Below are positions 7,408 to 14,653 of a stretch of DNA of 21,697 nucleotides, piece by piece. Each line of letters starts with the position of its first letter. The stretch's first letter is position 1. The notes below the pieces were generated by a model. The model was not told the DNA's origin. It did not search any database and worked only from the letters and a program-made list of their open reading frames with translations. Source of the DNA: an uncultured Lachnospiraceae bacterium (GTDB lineage Bacteria > Bacillota > Clostridia > Lachnospirales > Lachnospiraceae); the NCBI GenBank assembly GCA_910587305.1, contig CAJUKV010000053.1, forward strand, positions 1-21,697, given 5' to 3'. Position numbers and translations under genes: made by a program.

Positions 7408-7557
7408 ATGCAGGAATTTGATATGGAAGTGACAGAGGAACGTTTACATTACATGAAAAATCTGTTGGTTACGCTGTATGCTGACCAGATAGGGATGGAT
7501 GTCAAAAGCATTAAAGTTACGCCGGTAAAGAAAGATACTGAAAAAGAACCGGCGTAA
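7408..7557 (+). CDS. Small 49-residue protein of unknown function
   Basis: ATG 7408 to TAA 7555-7557 encodes MQEFDMEVTEERLHYMKNLL..., an acidic N-terminal helix and a basic tail ending in KKDTEKEPA. GGTGG (7396-7400) 7 bases upstream may serve as ribosome site. The stop codon lies in the GTAA loop of a 6-bp hairpin (ACCGGC 7548-7553/GCCGGT 7558-7563). It converges with the XRE gene and is divergent from the PBECR-like gene. I do not recognise a family; similar small ORFs occur beside regulators in clostridial mobile elements, so an accessory regulator or antitoxin is conceivable. Confidence 0.5.
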   Translation: MQEFDMEVTEERLHYMKNLLVTLYADQIGMDVKSIKVTPVKKDTEKEPA

Positions 7558-7588
7558 GCCGGTGGGAAAGGACAGGCATGTAAAAAAA

Positions 7589-7921
7589 TTATATATTTTT
7601 GTTTAAAGATTCTTTTACTGCTTTCACTACGTCTTCAATAATCCGCACTTGCTGGGTTGAACAATTATCTAACAGTTCCGTTATATAGGTTATAGAAGTT
7701 TGGCGGTCTTCAGGTCTGTCGTCATAAAGTAGTTCATCGGTCCTTACTTCCAGTGCGGAGGCCAGTTTTGCAAAAGTGGACAAACTCATTTTCGTGTTTG
7801 CCGTTTCAATATGGCTCATATGGGTAACGGATATACCTACTTTTTCCGCCAGCTTTTCCTGTGATAATCCTCTTGCTTTTCTGATTTTCCGTATTTTTTG
7901 CCCGATTTCATAGTAATCCAT
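7589..7921 (-). CDS. XRE-family helix-turn-helix transcriptional regulator
   Basis: A 110-residue repressor-type protein. Residues 6-62 form the Cro/C1 helix-turn-helix: IGQKIRKIRKARGLSQEKLAEKVGISVTHMSHIE (quoted in part) and then LSTFAKLASALEV. A C-terminal helical part (80-110) probably dimerises. RBS AAGGCGG precedes the ATG at 7921. The 180-bp region shared with the divergent DUF6020-like gene holds a 12-bp inverted repeat and a strong plus-strand promoter, so the most likely role is repression of that promoter and perhaps its own, keeping element cargo quiet. Confidence 0.88.
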   Translation of the reverse strand: MDYYEIGQKIRKIRKARGLSQEKLAEKVGISVTHMSHIETANTKMSLSTFAKLASALEVRTDELLYDDRPEDRQTSITYITELLDNCSTQQVRIIEDVVKAVKESLNKNI

Positions 7922-7966
7922 ATAAACAGCCGCCTTTTCGTAATTGCCTCATTAATTTAATGTTAC

Positions 7967-7995
7967 TTGAATTATATGGACTATCATGCTATAAT
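7967..7995 (+). promoter_or_regulatory. Plus-strand promoter of the DUF6020-like gene
   Basis: -35 TTGAAT (7967-7972), 17-bp spacer, -10 TATAAT (7990-7995) with an extended TGC just before the -10 box. The predicted start falls at about 8002, at the edge of the palindromic operator. Confidence 0.75.
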
Positions 7996-8001
7996 CCTAT
8001 A

Positions 8002-8033
8002 AACTATATAGGCTATTATATGCCTATATAGTT
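8002..8033. promoter_or_regulatory. Perfect 12-bp inverted repeat, probable XRE operator
   Basis: AACTATATAGGC (8002-8013) and GCCTATATAGTT (8022-8033) are exactly complementary with an 8-base AT-only spacer. The site covers the predicted transcription start of the downstream gene. That is the expected position for an operator of the divergently encoded XRE protein. Confidence 0.7.
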
Positions 8034-8106
8034 AAAATATTATAAAAATGAACCGTGACGCTTATAAATAATTTTCAACGAAGGATAGCTGTTAAGGAAG
8101 GAACAA

Positions 8107-9984
8107 ATGAAATCATCATTAAGAAAAGAGATTATGGTATTATGGTCTGTTTTGGCAATCATGGCGGTCAATGCAAATGAAACGCTTATTAGCGGCGTTG
8201 AATCAGATGATACGATACTGAAATTTGTAAGCAAATTCTCCCTGGCTTTTTCCACATACAATTTTGTAGACCTATTATCTTTTGCAGGGACGTTTTTCTT
8301 ATTAATGTACATTTATAAAGAGCCCAGAAAATTTAACCTGAGTGGAGCTATTGTATCCGCCATATTTTCATTTTTATATATTTGGAGTTTCAGCTATAAA
8401 ACGGCAAATGACACATCCATATTATTTGGCAATTCCTTTCAGATTTTTCTTACCGTTATGATGTTTATCGGGCTTTTCGGGCTCTTTTACATAATCTTTG
8501 AATTTTTTTGCGTCCTGTTGGAAAAGCAGGGCACGTGTAACGGAAAAAAAGAAGAATTTGGCAAAAAGCATTTTTTCATAGGGGTATGTATGATAATGCT
8601 TGGCTGGCTTCCATGGCTTATCATGAATTATCCCGGTTCTGTTGCAGGAGACACAATCGGACAGCTGGGGCAATTTTTTAGCGGGGAGGTTAATGCGCAT
8701 CATCCGCCGCTTTCTACCTTTTTGATAGGAGGCTGTGTGAAATTGGGGGAAATATTGATTGACAGAAATTTTGGAGTATTTCTGTATCTTCTATTACAGG
8801 CTGTTTTGGGAAGCGTATTATTTACATATAGTGTCTATAAAATGTATGAGCTTGGAATCTCTAAAATGTACTGTGTGGCAGCGATGATATTTTTTGTATT
8901 TACGCCTCTTTTTGGGCTGTATTCCCAATGGCTGCAAAAGGACATGCTTTATAGTGAGTTTGTCCTGATGTATGTATTGCTCATGGTCGATATACTCCGG
9001 GAAAATAAAATTGACGGGAAAAAAACAATTCTTCTTTTCACGGTTGGAATGTTGGTATGTCTGCTTAGAAATAATGGAATTTATGTTATTGTTCCCACTT
9101 ATATTTTTCTTGCGATTTATTTCCGCGGGCAACAGGCCGGGCGGACATGCCAACATGTCCATTTGACGGTTGTCGAGAGGGCCAAAAACTCTATAGTTTG
9201 GTGTAGGGTTTTTGACTTGAAAAGAAAGCGGCATATCAGGATGATATTTTTGGCAATAGCTACCGTCATTCTTTATTTATGTATTACAATTGGCCTTTAT
9301 CCGATTTTAGGGATCAAAAACGGAAGCGTAAGAGAAGCTTTGAGCATACCAATGCAGCAGACAGCGCGTTATTTAAGAGACCATGGCAGCGAGGTAACGG
9401 AGGATGAGAGAAATGCATTGGAGGGTTTTTGCCATGAATATGAAAAGATGCCGGAAATTTATGACCCAACCTGCGCCGACCCGGTAAAGGATATCGTGAA
9501 TGTCGAGATACGAAACCCCGTCGGCTATTTCAAAGCCTGGCTAAAAATGGGATTGAAACATCCGGAGACGTATTTTGATGCTTTTATGAATATGAATTAT
9601 GGTTATTTGGCTCCGAATGAACAGAATGTTGAGCCGGATTTGTCTGTGTCATACGACCAGCAGCTGGTAGATATGGGACTTAGGCGTATGCAGAAAGATA
9701 CGCCCGTACAAATCTTTTCAAAGATTGTTTTTATCAATGTAGCATTTCCTTTTTTACGATATATGACAATGCCGGGGCTTTATACATGGATTGTTATTGT
9801 TTCCGTTGCGTTATTGATAAAGTATGAACGGAAAGAGGCAATCGGTCTGCTGGTGCCGGAGATTATGACCATATTGGTTTGTCTGGCATCGCCCTTATGT
9901 AATGGTCTTAGATATGAGCTTCCGGTTGTATTTGTGACGCCATTGATGATTGCGTGGACCTGGTATCAGGTCAAGGCACCATAG
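8107..9984 (+). CDS. Large polytopic membrane protein, DUF6020/GT-C glycosyltransferase-like
   Basis: A 625-residue membrane protein with about 12 hydrophobic segments and one larger extracytoplasmic-looking loop (about 430-530). Residues 176-201 read PGSVAGDTIGQLGQFF...HHPP, a pattern I associate with the DUF6020 family, whose topology resembles GT-C lipid-linked-sugar glycosyltransferases. The Asp and His residues in that first loop would be the catalytic candidates. Donor and acceptor are unknown; envelope glycopolymer or lipid modification is the most reasonable guess. RBS AAGGAAGGA precedes the ATG at 8107. It is driven by the XRE-type promoter region and followed by a LytTR regulator gene. 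Confidence 0.72.
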   Translation: MKSSLRKEIMVLWSVLAIMAVNANETLISGVESDDTILKFVSKFSLAFSTYNFVDLLSFAGTFFLLMYIYKEPRKFNLSGAIVSAIFSFLYIWSFSYKTANDTSILFGNSFQIFLTVMMFIGLFGLFYIIFEFFCVLLEKQGTCNGKKEEFGKKHFFIGVCMIMLGWLPWLIMNYPGSVAGDTIGQLGQFFSGEVNAHHPPLSTFLIGGCVKLGEILIDRNFGVFLYLLLQAVLGSVLFTYSVYKMYELGISKMYCVAAMIFFVFTPLFGLYSQWLQKDMLYSEFVLMYVLLMVDILRENKIDGKKTILLFTVGMLVCLLRNNGIYVIVPTYIFLAIYFRGQQAGRTCQHVHLTVVERAKNSIVWCRVFDLKRKRHIRMIFLAIATVILYLCITIGLYPILGIKNGSVREALSIPMQQTARYLRDHGSEVTEDERNALEGFCHEYEKMPEIYDPTCADPVKDIVNVEIRNPVGYFKAWLKMGLKHPETYFDAFMNMNYGYLAPNEQNVEPDLSVSYDQQLVDMGLRRMQKDTPVQIFSKIVFINVAFPFLRYMTMPGLYTWIVIVSVALLIKYERKEAIGLLVPEIMTILVCLASPLCNGLRYELPVVFVTPLMIAWTWYQVKAP

Positions 9985-9998
9985 ATTTATAGTTTTGT

Positions 9999-10022
9999 GT
10001 TACCATTCGTGGCTCGGGAATG
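9999..10022. repeat. Dispersed intergenic repeat, copy A
   Basis: This 24-bp segment contains CATTCGTGGCTCGGGAATG and matches 19 of 24 positions of the segment at 15084-15107. Both lie in intergenic spacers a short way upstream of a gene start, one in each element. The function is unknown. Confidence 0.45.
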
Positions 10023-10093
10023 TGCATTCTATAAGAACATGATTCAGGAGTTTTTGCTACACGGAAGAAGAACGTCGCCTTCGGGAGAAAAAT

Positions 10094-10810
10094 ATGTACA
10101 GGATAGCAGTATGTGAAAATGATTCGGACAACACATGGTTTGTAAAAAAGCTTCTTGAGGAACGCTATGGAAATGTGCTTGTAATTGACGCCTATGAGGA
10201 AGCACGCGACCTTCTTAATGATTGGAGAAGCGCAGGGAAACCATTGCAGGATATTTTGCTTATGGATATTCATTTTAAATATGAAGACGGAATCTTCGTT
10301 GTTGAGGAACTGCAAAAGCTTTTCGGACGGATTTGTGTGATTTTTATGACAGGTTTTGCGGGATATGCGGAGAGGGCGTTTTGTACGAATCCGGTTTACT
10401 TTCTGATTAAGCCTTTGACAAAAGAGAGGTTATGTACGGCGGTAGACAAAGCAATGGAGCGCATTAGGAAGCGCAGGGGAGCGACGCTTGTAATTTCAGA
10501 GAGAGAGGGAATCATTTTGATTCCCAAAGATATCCTGTACATAGAAAGCAATCTTCGAATATTGGAGATTTACGGGCAAAACAAAAAATGGACAGTGAAA
10601 ATGAAATTTTCGGAATTAATGGAGAAACTGCCGCCGCATTTTGTGCGTGTTCACCAGAGTTTCGTAGTTAATATGAATTATGCCACGGCACTGCGAGGAC
10701 ATAAAATAGAGTTGCCGGGAGAAGTGGAAATACCGGTCAGCCGGGCAAGATATAAGGAGGCTAGGGAAGGGTTTATGAGCTGTTTTCAGGGCAGGGTCAG
10801 GGATAAATAG
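10094..10810 (+). CDS. LytTR-family response regulator
   Basis: A 238-residue AgrA/LytR-type regulator. The receiver domain covers about 1-120, with acidic residues D10 and D12, phospho-acceptor D58 in ILLMDIHF, and a conserved KPL lysine near the end. The LytTR DNA-binding domain covers about 130-232 (DILYIESNLRILEIYG, FVRVHQSFVVNMNYA). No histidine kinase is encoded in the element, so it must rely on a host kinase or work without phosphorylation. Direct repeats just past its stop, upstream of the secreted-protein gene, have the 21-bp spacing of LytTR sites and may be its target. RBS GGGAGA precedes the ATG at 10094. Confidence 0.92.
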   Translation: MYRIAVCENDSDNTWFVKKLLEERYGNVLVIDAYEEARDLLNDWRSAGKPLQDILLMDIHFKYEDGIFVVEELQKLFGRICVIFMTGFAGYAERAFCTNPVYFLIKPLTKERLCTAVDKAMERIRKRRGATLVISEREGIILIPKDILYIESNLRILEIYGQNKKWTVKMKFSELMEKLPPHFVRVHQSFVVNMNYATALRGHKIELPGEVEIPVSRARYKEAREGFMSCFQGRVRDK

Positions 10811-10843
10811 GTTAATTATGTCTGTTTTTAAGCTAATTATGCC
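10811..10843 (+). promoter_or_regulatory. Direct repeats with 21-bp period, probable LytTR binding site
   Basis: GTTAATTATGTC (10811-10822) and GCTAATTATGCC (10832-10843) match at 10 of 12 positions and are 21 bp apart, two helical turns. LytTR regulators such as AgrA and ComE bind paired direct repeats at this spacing. The site lies just after the LytTR gene and about 140 bp before the secreted-protein start. A weak -10-like TAAAAT is at 10872-10877, with no good -35, as is common for activated promoters. Confidence 0.6.
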
Positions 10844-10983
10844 AAATGATAGAAATCAGGAATGGAAATGATAAAATAGAGTTGTCGGTTTGTAGAAGTC
10901 ATGGAAAGGTAAATGAATTTACAAGGGAAGCTTCTATAAATATATGATGTCCATAATATGATGAAAAAAGGAGAGATGAGAGT

Positions 10984-11904
10984 ATGTTTATGTTAAGGAA
11001 ATGGAAAGTATTGGCGGCTGCGGCTGTTATGGCGGTTTCAATGATAATGCCTTCGGCTGCCGTTTATGCGGCTGAATTATCCCAGGAAACAATCGAAGTT
11101 TCCGGAGGTGAAAAAAGGCACACGGTCGTTGCTTACGGAAAGGCGGTTGCAATCGTATATCCTGACGGAAGGACAGATATTATTGCAAATAATCCTTCGG
11201 GAAAGATTGACGTAATGATTGACGGCAATGTGACCAAAGGTATGGGCACGGTTGTAATTCCTGCCCGAAATGGGACAAACATTGTGTTGGAAGAGGGTTC
11301 GTTTATTGTAAATGGAATTACGGATGAGCAGGCAGATAAGCTTAAGAATATGGTGGCTGCGGGCATGGCGGCGGATGCGCCTGTTGCAAGCGCGCTGGCA
11401 ATTGAAGGCGGAGAAGGAATGCAGGGAGCCAGGGCATTTGCCATAGACGCGAAAGGCGGGCTGCTGGCTTCTGACGGCAGTGCGGCTTCTGTCAGCGTGC
11501 TGTCGGAGGTGCGGATAAAGACACCGGATGTGGTCTACAAGGAATTTTCGGAAGCGATGGAGGAAAGTATTCGTGCACAGGAAGAAGCTGCCCGGATTGA
11601 GCGTGCGATAGAGGCTGCCGCAAGGCGGGAGAAGGAAGAGGCAACCGGGACAGAGGATGAGGATTATCTCCAGGACTGTGCAATCAGCGGACATACATTT
11701 GTGGACTGTATATATCCGGATGACAGTCCATTAACACATATCGACAATCTTGGTAATTGTTATACAGGGCTTGTCCGTATGTGTACAAAGTGTTATATTT
11801 TAGATTTTAATGATGCAATTGAGCACATTCACGGAGAGGATTATTGCAAGTATTGTGGTTATAATATTCATGGAGAGAAGGCTGAAGAAACGCCTTTAGG
11901 ATAA
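10984..11904 (+). CDS. Secreted Cys/His-rich protein of unknown function
   Basis: A 306-residue exported protein. Residues 1-30 are a signal peptide (basic MFMLRKWK, hydrophobic core, VYA-AE cleavage). Residues 31-110 look like beta-strand-rich sequence; about 195-225 is a charged helix (EEAARIERAIEAAARREKEE). The last 75 residues hold eight cysteines and several histidines: CAISGHTFVDC, GNCYTGLVRMCTKC, HIHGEDYCKYCGYNIHG, consistent with one or two zinc sites or disulphides. RBS AGGAGAG precedes the ATG at 10984. I do not recognise the family. Position behind a LytTR gene and 21-bp repeats suggests induced secretion: a bacteriocin-like factor, signal precursor or envelope protein are options, none shown. 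Confidence 0.7.
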   Translation: MFMLRKWKVLAAAAVMAVSMIMPSAAVYAAELSQETIEVSGGEKRHTVVAYGKAVAIVYPDGRTDIIANNPSGKIDVMIDGNVTKGMGTVVIPARNGTNIVLEEGSFIVNGITDEQADKLKNMVAAGMAADAPVASALAIEGGEGMQGARAFAIDAKGGLLASDGSAASVSVLSEVRIKTPDVVYKEFSEAMEESIRAQEEAARIERAIEAAARREKEEATGTEDEDYLQDCAISGHTFVDCIYPDDSPLTHIDNLGNCYTGLVRMCTKCYILDFNDAIEHIHGEDYCKYCGYNIHGEKAEETPLG

Positions 11905-12014
11905 AAAAACTATAGTTATAATTTGTCGTATGAGATATGGGCAGGAGAAAATATCAGGTGTTTTTATAGATGCATCGAAGTGAAAACCGAATACGGACAG
12001 AAAAAAGTAAATAG

Positions 12015-12048
12015 AACTGCCCCGTTTCTTCTATGAACCGGGGCAGTT
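12015..12048 (-). terminator. Hairpin with T-rich tail on the minus strand
   Basis: AACTGCCCCG (12015-12024) and CGGGGCAGTT (12039-12048) are exactly complementary, and the stem can extend inward by GTTTC/GAAC pairing. On the minus strand it is followed by CTATTTACTTTTTT. It fits a terminator for the hicB remnant and may also end plus-strand transcripts of the secreted protein. Confidence 0.65.
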
Positions 12049-12050
12049 AG

Positions 12051-12287
12051 TTATCCGACATGTAATCTTTCCTTTAATGCATCCTGTAATACACGGGACA
12101 GGCTTAAGCCGGATTCGATAACCTTATCATCCATCCATTTTGGTATACTGACAGTCCGCTTGACTGCGCGGCTGTCTTTGATATCAGCACAGATTAAGTT
12201 GGTAAATTTCCCATGGGAGATTTTCAAGCTTTCAAAATTGCTTGCGGCCGGAATGGCCTGCTTTATTGGAGCAGTAAAAAGATTATA
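12051..12287 (-). pseudogene. hicB: HicB-family antitoxin, C-terminal remnant
   Basis: Minus-strand codons from YNLFTAPIKQAIPAASNFES to KERLHVG and a TAA at 12051-12053 match the second half of a HicB antitoxin. The clearest part is SRAVKRTVSIPKWMDD...SGLSLSRVLQDALKERL, the ribbon-helix-helix-type DNA-binding tail of HicB proteins. The N-terminal HicB domain is absent: the frame meets a TAG at the att core (12289-12287 side) in both the integrated and the circular form. No matching HicA toxin is seen. A short product from TTG or an internal ATG is possible but has no clear ribosome site, so it is called a remnant at the element 1 right end. Confidence 0.65.
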
Positions 12288-12295
12288 CTACCGTA
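12288..12295. repeat. Right att core of element 1 (CTACCGTA)
   Basis: Second copy of the 8-bp repeat at 5347-5354. The element arm 12273-12287 (AGTAAAAAGATTATA) lies to its left and host lipoprotein coding DNA to its right. Confidence 0.85.
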
Positions 12296-12424
12296 AAATC
12301 ACCCTGCCCACCGGAAAAAGCCGCGGCAGTGGAGCCGAAGTCTATGCTCTGGTCTATGGTAAGGTCGCTTTTAGGGTCAATGCCATTTTTTTTCAAAATA
12401 AACTCAAATACCATCTCAGGCATA

Positions 12425-12431
12425 CCACCTG
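12425..12431. repeat. Left att core of element 2 (CCACCTG)
   Basis: Identical to 20101-20107. The middle lipoprotein fragment lies to its left and element 2 DNA, with the LSR-2 gene, to its right. The flank 12433-12451 forms an imperfect dyad with 20082-20100. Confidence 0.8.
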
Positions 12432-12547
12432 ACCGCCCCATATGGATGTAAATTTTGACGATACCTGGCAGTCATATATGTGACATTTGTTATTGAAAAG
12501 GAATTTTGCGGTCGGCGGTTTGAAAAAGAGAAAATATATATGTTATT

Positions 12548-14434
12548 TTATCTGCCAGGCAGCAGGTTTTGACGGAAGTTTTTCATAATTTCCAGTATTT
12601 CGGAATTGGTTTTACATATCGCTATAGGTTTTTGAGGGCTGTTGCTCGGAGCTATGATACCCATATCTATCAAGAGCCCTATGTAAGGCAGCACGTTTTT
12701 TTCAGATACGGGGAAATGAAGCTCTGTCAACGCTTTTGATAAGTATCTGGCGGAAATGTAATCCCTGTTACTATTGAGGATAAGATTCATAATTCGGTAG
12801 AGAATTTCATTTTCATGGCGGTTCATCTCAATGGCAGGGCCGTATGGTATGAGATTATATAATTGATATTTCCATTTAATTTCCGGGGAACCGTCTTTAT
12901 CCACTTCTATTCTTTCAACCAAAATTTCAATATCCCTGCGGTCAAGGGCTCCTTTTTCAATTACCAGGTCGATGATTTGCAGGGGGTTTTGAAACTTTTC
13001 CTTTTTATCATCGTTGTTTATAAGGGAAGGGTTTCGGTTTTCCAATTGTTCTTTCAAACGGGCAGTCTGTGAAAGAATATCCTGCTGTAAGGCATTGTAG
13101 CTTTCATGGATAATGTCTTCGTTTCCATGGGCATTTGACAAGTCCTTTATTTTTTGGGCAAATAGAACTTTCAGCTGCCCTTTGAGTTCATTGATGTGAT
13201 TTTGGATTTCCGTATATTCCTCGGAAGCTGTCTTTTTTTCACGGTTAAAATCTTCCAAATTTTCCACAGGATAGGCGGCGATGGCTTCGGAAAAAGAATT
13301 GCGGCAGAGCGTAATGTAAGCCGTTAAATTCTCTATCAAACTCTTTTCTTCAATGAGATGCGCTTTGGGACAAAAGCGCCTGCCTTTTGTATTGTAGGTG
13401 GTGCAGATATAATATTTGCGCTCCGCGCCGTTGGAGATTCGCCTGATGGGCGTTAAGCGGCTTTTACAATCTTTACAGAACAGACAGCCGCCAAAGGGGG
13501 AGGGAGCTTTTGTTAAGTCTCCCTGTTTGCGGGAACCGCGGTAATTGTTTTTGACACGTTTCTTTTTAATATCCTGAACCAAATCAAAGGCGTCTTTTTC
13601 AATGATGGCGGGATGATGGTTTTCAAAAACGTACTGCTCGTTTTTGGGAACGCGTTTATCTTTTCCGTGGACAGTGGAACGGGCACGTTTTCGCAAACGC
13701 AGTGTGCCGATATAGAAATCGTTTCCGAGGATGTCCCTTACCATTGCGTCAGACCACCTGTCCGATATCCGTCGGCCCGTTATTTTGCCTTCTTGCAGTT
13801 CCTGTTCATGGTGAATTTGGGACGGGGTTGGGATTTGGTTTTCCGTCAGTTGATTTGCAATCATGCGGTAGCCAAAGCCCTGCAGATAAAGGTCGTAGAT
13901 GCGCTTGATATGGGCGGCTTCTTTTGGCGCGATTTCAATGACGGACTTATCTTTTGGATTCCTTCTATATCCAAAAGGCGGCTGTGTCATCAGAGTTCCC
14001 TCCTTTTGACGGGCGTTAAGGGCGCGTTTGATTTTTTGGCTGGTGTCCTTGATGTATTTTTCGTTGTACCATGTTTTGATGCCGATGGTGTCGTCGTTTG
14101 TCTGCATGGAGTCATAGCGGTCGTCTATTGCAATCAGGTGTTTGCCCCGCTCCTGAAATTCATCCAGCAAAAGGAGAACCTTAGCGTTGTGGCGGCCGAG
14201 GCGGGAAAAATCTTTCACCAATACCAGGTCGATGTCCTTGTCCAAATCGGCCATTAATTGGTTGAAGCCGGGGCGGTCGAATTTATATCCGGAGACGCCG
14301 TCGTCCTCGTACCAGCGGTCTATCACAAGATGGTTTTCCGACGCATATTGGGTGATGATTAATTTTTGGTTTTCAATGGAGACATAATTGCGCCTGTCGT
14401 CATCCCTTGACAGGCGTACATATCCAACATTCAT
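12548..14434 (-). CDS. Large serine recombinase LSR-2 (integrase of element 2)
   Basis: A 628-residue serine integrase distinct from LSR-1. The resolvase domain covers 1-150 with nucleophile S9 in VGYVRLSRDD, then EDDGVSGYKFDRPGF and VLVKDFSRLGR. The recombinase domain covers about 160-290 (PFGYRRNP, GYRMIANQL, WSDAMVRDILGNDFYIG). The zinc ribbon is CLFCKDC...YYICTTYNTKGRRFC. A long coiled coil (about 385-470) and an extra C-terminal helical domain follow; length and layout fit the TnpX/TndX type. The ATG at 14434 has AAAGG about 9 bases upstream. The gene follows a 62-residue ORF with a 30-bp gap and lies next to the left att core, so it should integrate and excise element 2. Confidence 0.94.
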   Translation of the reverse strand: MNVGYVRLSRDDDRRNYVSIENQKLIITQYASENHLVIDRWYEDDGVSGYKFDRPGFNQLMADLDKDIDLVLVKDFSRLGRHNAKVLLLLDEFQERGKHLIAIDDRYDSMQTNDDTIGIKTWYNEKYIKDTSQKIKRALNARQKEGTLMTQPPFGYRRNPKDKSVIEIAPKEAAHIKRIYDLYLQGFGYRMIANQLTENQIPTPSQIHHEQELQEGKITGRRISDRWSDAMVRDILGNDFYIGTLRLRKRARSTVHGKDKRVPKNEQYVFENHHPAIIEKDAFDLVQDIKKKRVKNNYRGSRKQGDLTKAPSPFGGCLFCKDCKSRLTPIRRISNGAERKYYICTTYNTKGRRFCPKAHLIEEKSLIENLTAYITLCRNSFSEAIAAYPVENLEDFNREKKTASEEYTEIQNHINELKGQLKVLFAQKIKDLSNAHGNEDIIHESYNALQQDILSQTARLKEQLENRNPSLINNDDKKEKFQNPLQIIDLVIEKGALDRRDIEILVERIEVDKDGSPEIKWKYQLYNLIPYGPAIEMNRHENEILYRIMNLILNSNRDYISARYLSKALTELHFPVSEKNVLPYIGLLIDMGIIAPSNSPQKPIAICKTNSEILEIMKNFRQNLLPGR

Positions 14435-14464
14435 AAAAAAGTGCCTTTCAGACAGGAAAATTTG

Positions 14465-14653
14465 TTAAGAACAGGTGTTATGATAATGATTTTTAATAAT
14501 CGCCTTTAAGCCCTCATGGATATTTTGGCCGGGCTGGCCGTCTATGCAGGCGACAACCCGAAAGCCCAGCTTTTTATATTTTTCTTTGGCGGCCTCAAAT
14601 TCTTCTTGTGAGGTAAAATCGTTTTTCCAGAGATAATAGGTGGGTTTGCGCAA
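14465..14653 (-). CDS. Small 62-residue protein upstream of LSR-2
   Basis: Begins at TTG 14653 (no in-frame ATG exists, and a TAA lies just upstream) with a weak AAGAGA ribosome site. The product reads RKPTYYLWKNDFTSQEEFEAAKEKYKKLGF... with a helix and a beta strand (RVVACIDG), then a short amphipathic tail ending NHYHNTCS. It lies 30 bp before LSR-2 in the same direction and is probably co-transcribed. I do not recognise a domain. Position makes a recombination directionality factor or recombinase partner a reasonable guess only. Confidence 0.55.
   Translation of the reverse strand: MRKPTYYLWKNDFTSQEEFEAAKEKYKKLGFRVVACIDGQPGQNIHEGLKAIIKNHYHNTCS

Larger units (their letters stand above)
5347..12295. 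mobile_element. Integrated element 1 (~6.94 kb), LSR-encoded, inserted in the lipoprotein gene
   Basis: The unit is bounded by direct repeats CTACCGTA at 5347-5354 and 12288-12295. Outside both ends is coding sequence of one substrate-binding protein, and the frame is restored exactly when 6941 bp are removed. Inside are LSR-1 (its stop codon lies within the att arm), a PBECR-like toxin, a 49-codon ORF, an XRE regulator, a DUF6020-like membrane protein, a LytTR regulator, a secreted Cys-rich protein and a hicB remnant. No relaxase, replication protein or secretion gene is seen, so it is a non-conjugative integrative element. How it moves between cells is unknown. Confidence 0.88.
12288..12431 (-). 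pseudogene. ABC transporter substrate-binding lipoprotein, middle fragment (piece 2 of 3)
   Basis: This 144-bp island lies between the two elements. Read on the minus strand it encodes GGMPEMVFEFILKKNGIDPK...DQSIDFGSTAAAFSGGQGDFTV, which is the stretch missing between the fragments at 20582-20101 and 5354-4907. GGMPEM and the STAAAFSGG-GDFTVEFEP motif are typical of the ligand-binding cleft region of NMT1/SsuA-type proteins. It has no start or stop of its own. Both of its ends coincide with att repeats (CCACCTG at 12425-12431, CTACCGTA at 12288-12295). Confidence 0.9.

Noticed and set aside
9971..10315. Minus-strand open frame of 114 codons
   Set aside because: It overlaps the start of the LytTR gene antisense and has no family-like features.
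12160..12432. Plus-strand open frame of 90 codons
   Set aside because: It is antisense to the hicB remnant and the middle lipoprotein fragment, both of which read sensibly on the minus strand. It has no ribosome site of its own.
13613..14257. Plus-strand open frame of 214 codons over LSR-2
   Set aside because: It is a shadow of the second recombinase; the minus strand holds the full LSR domain order.
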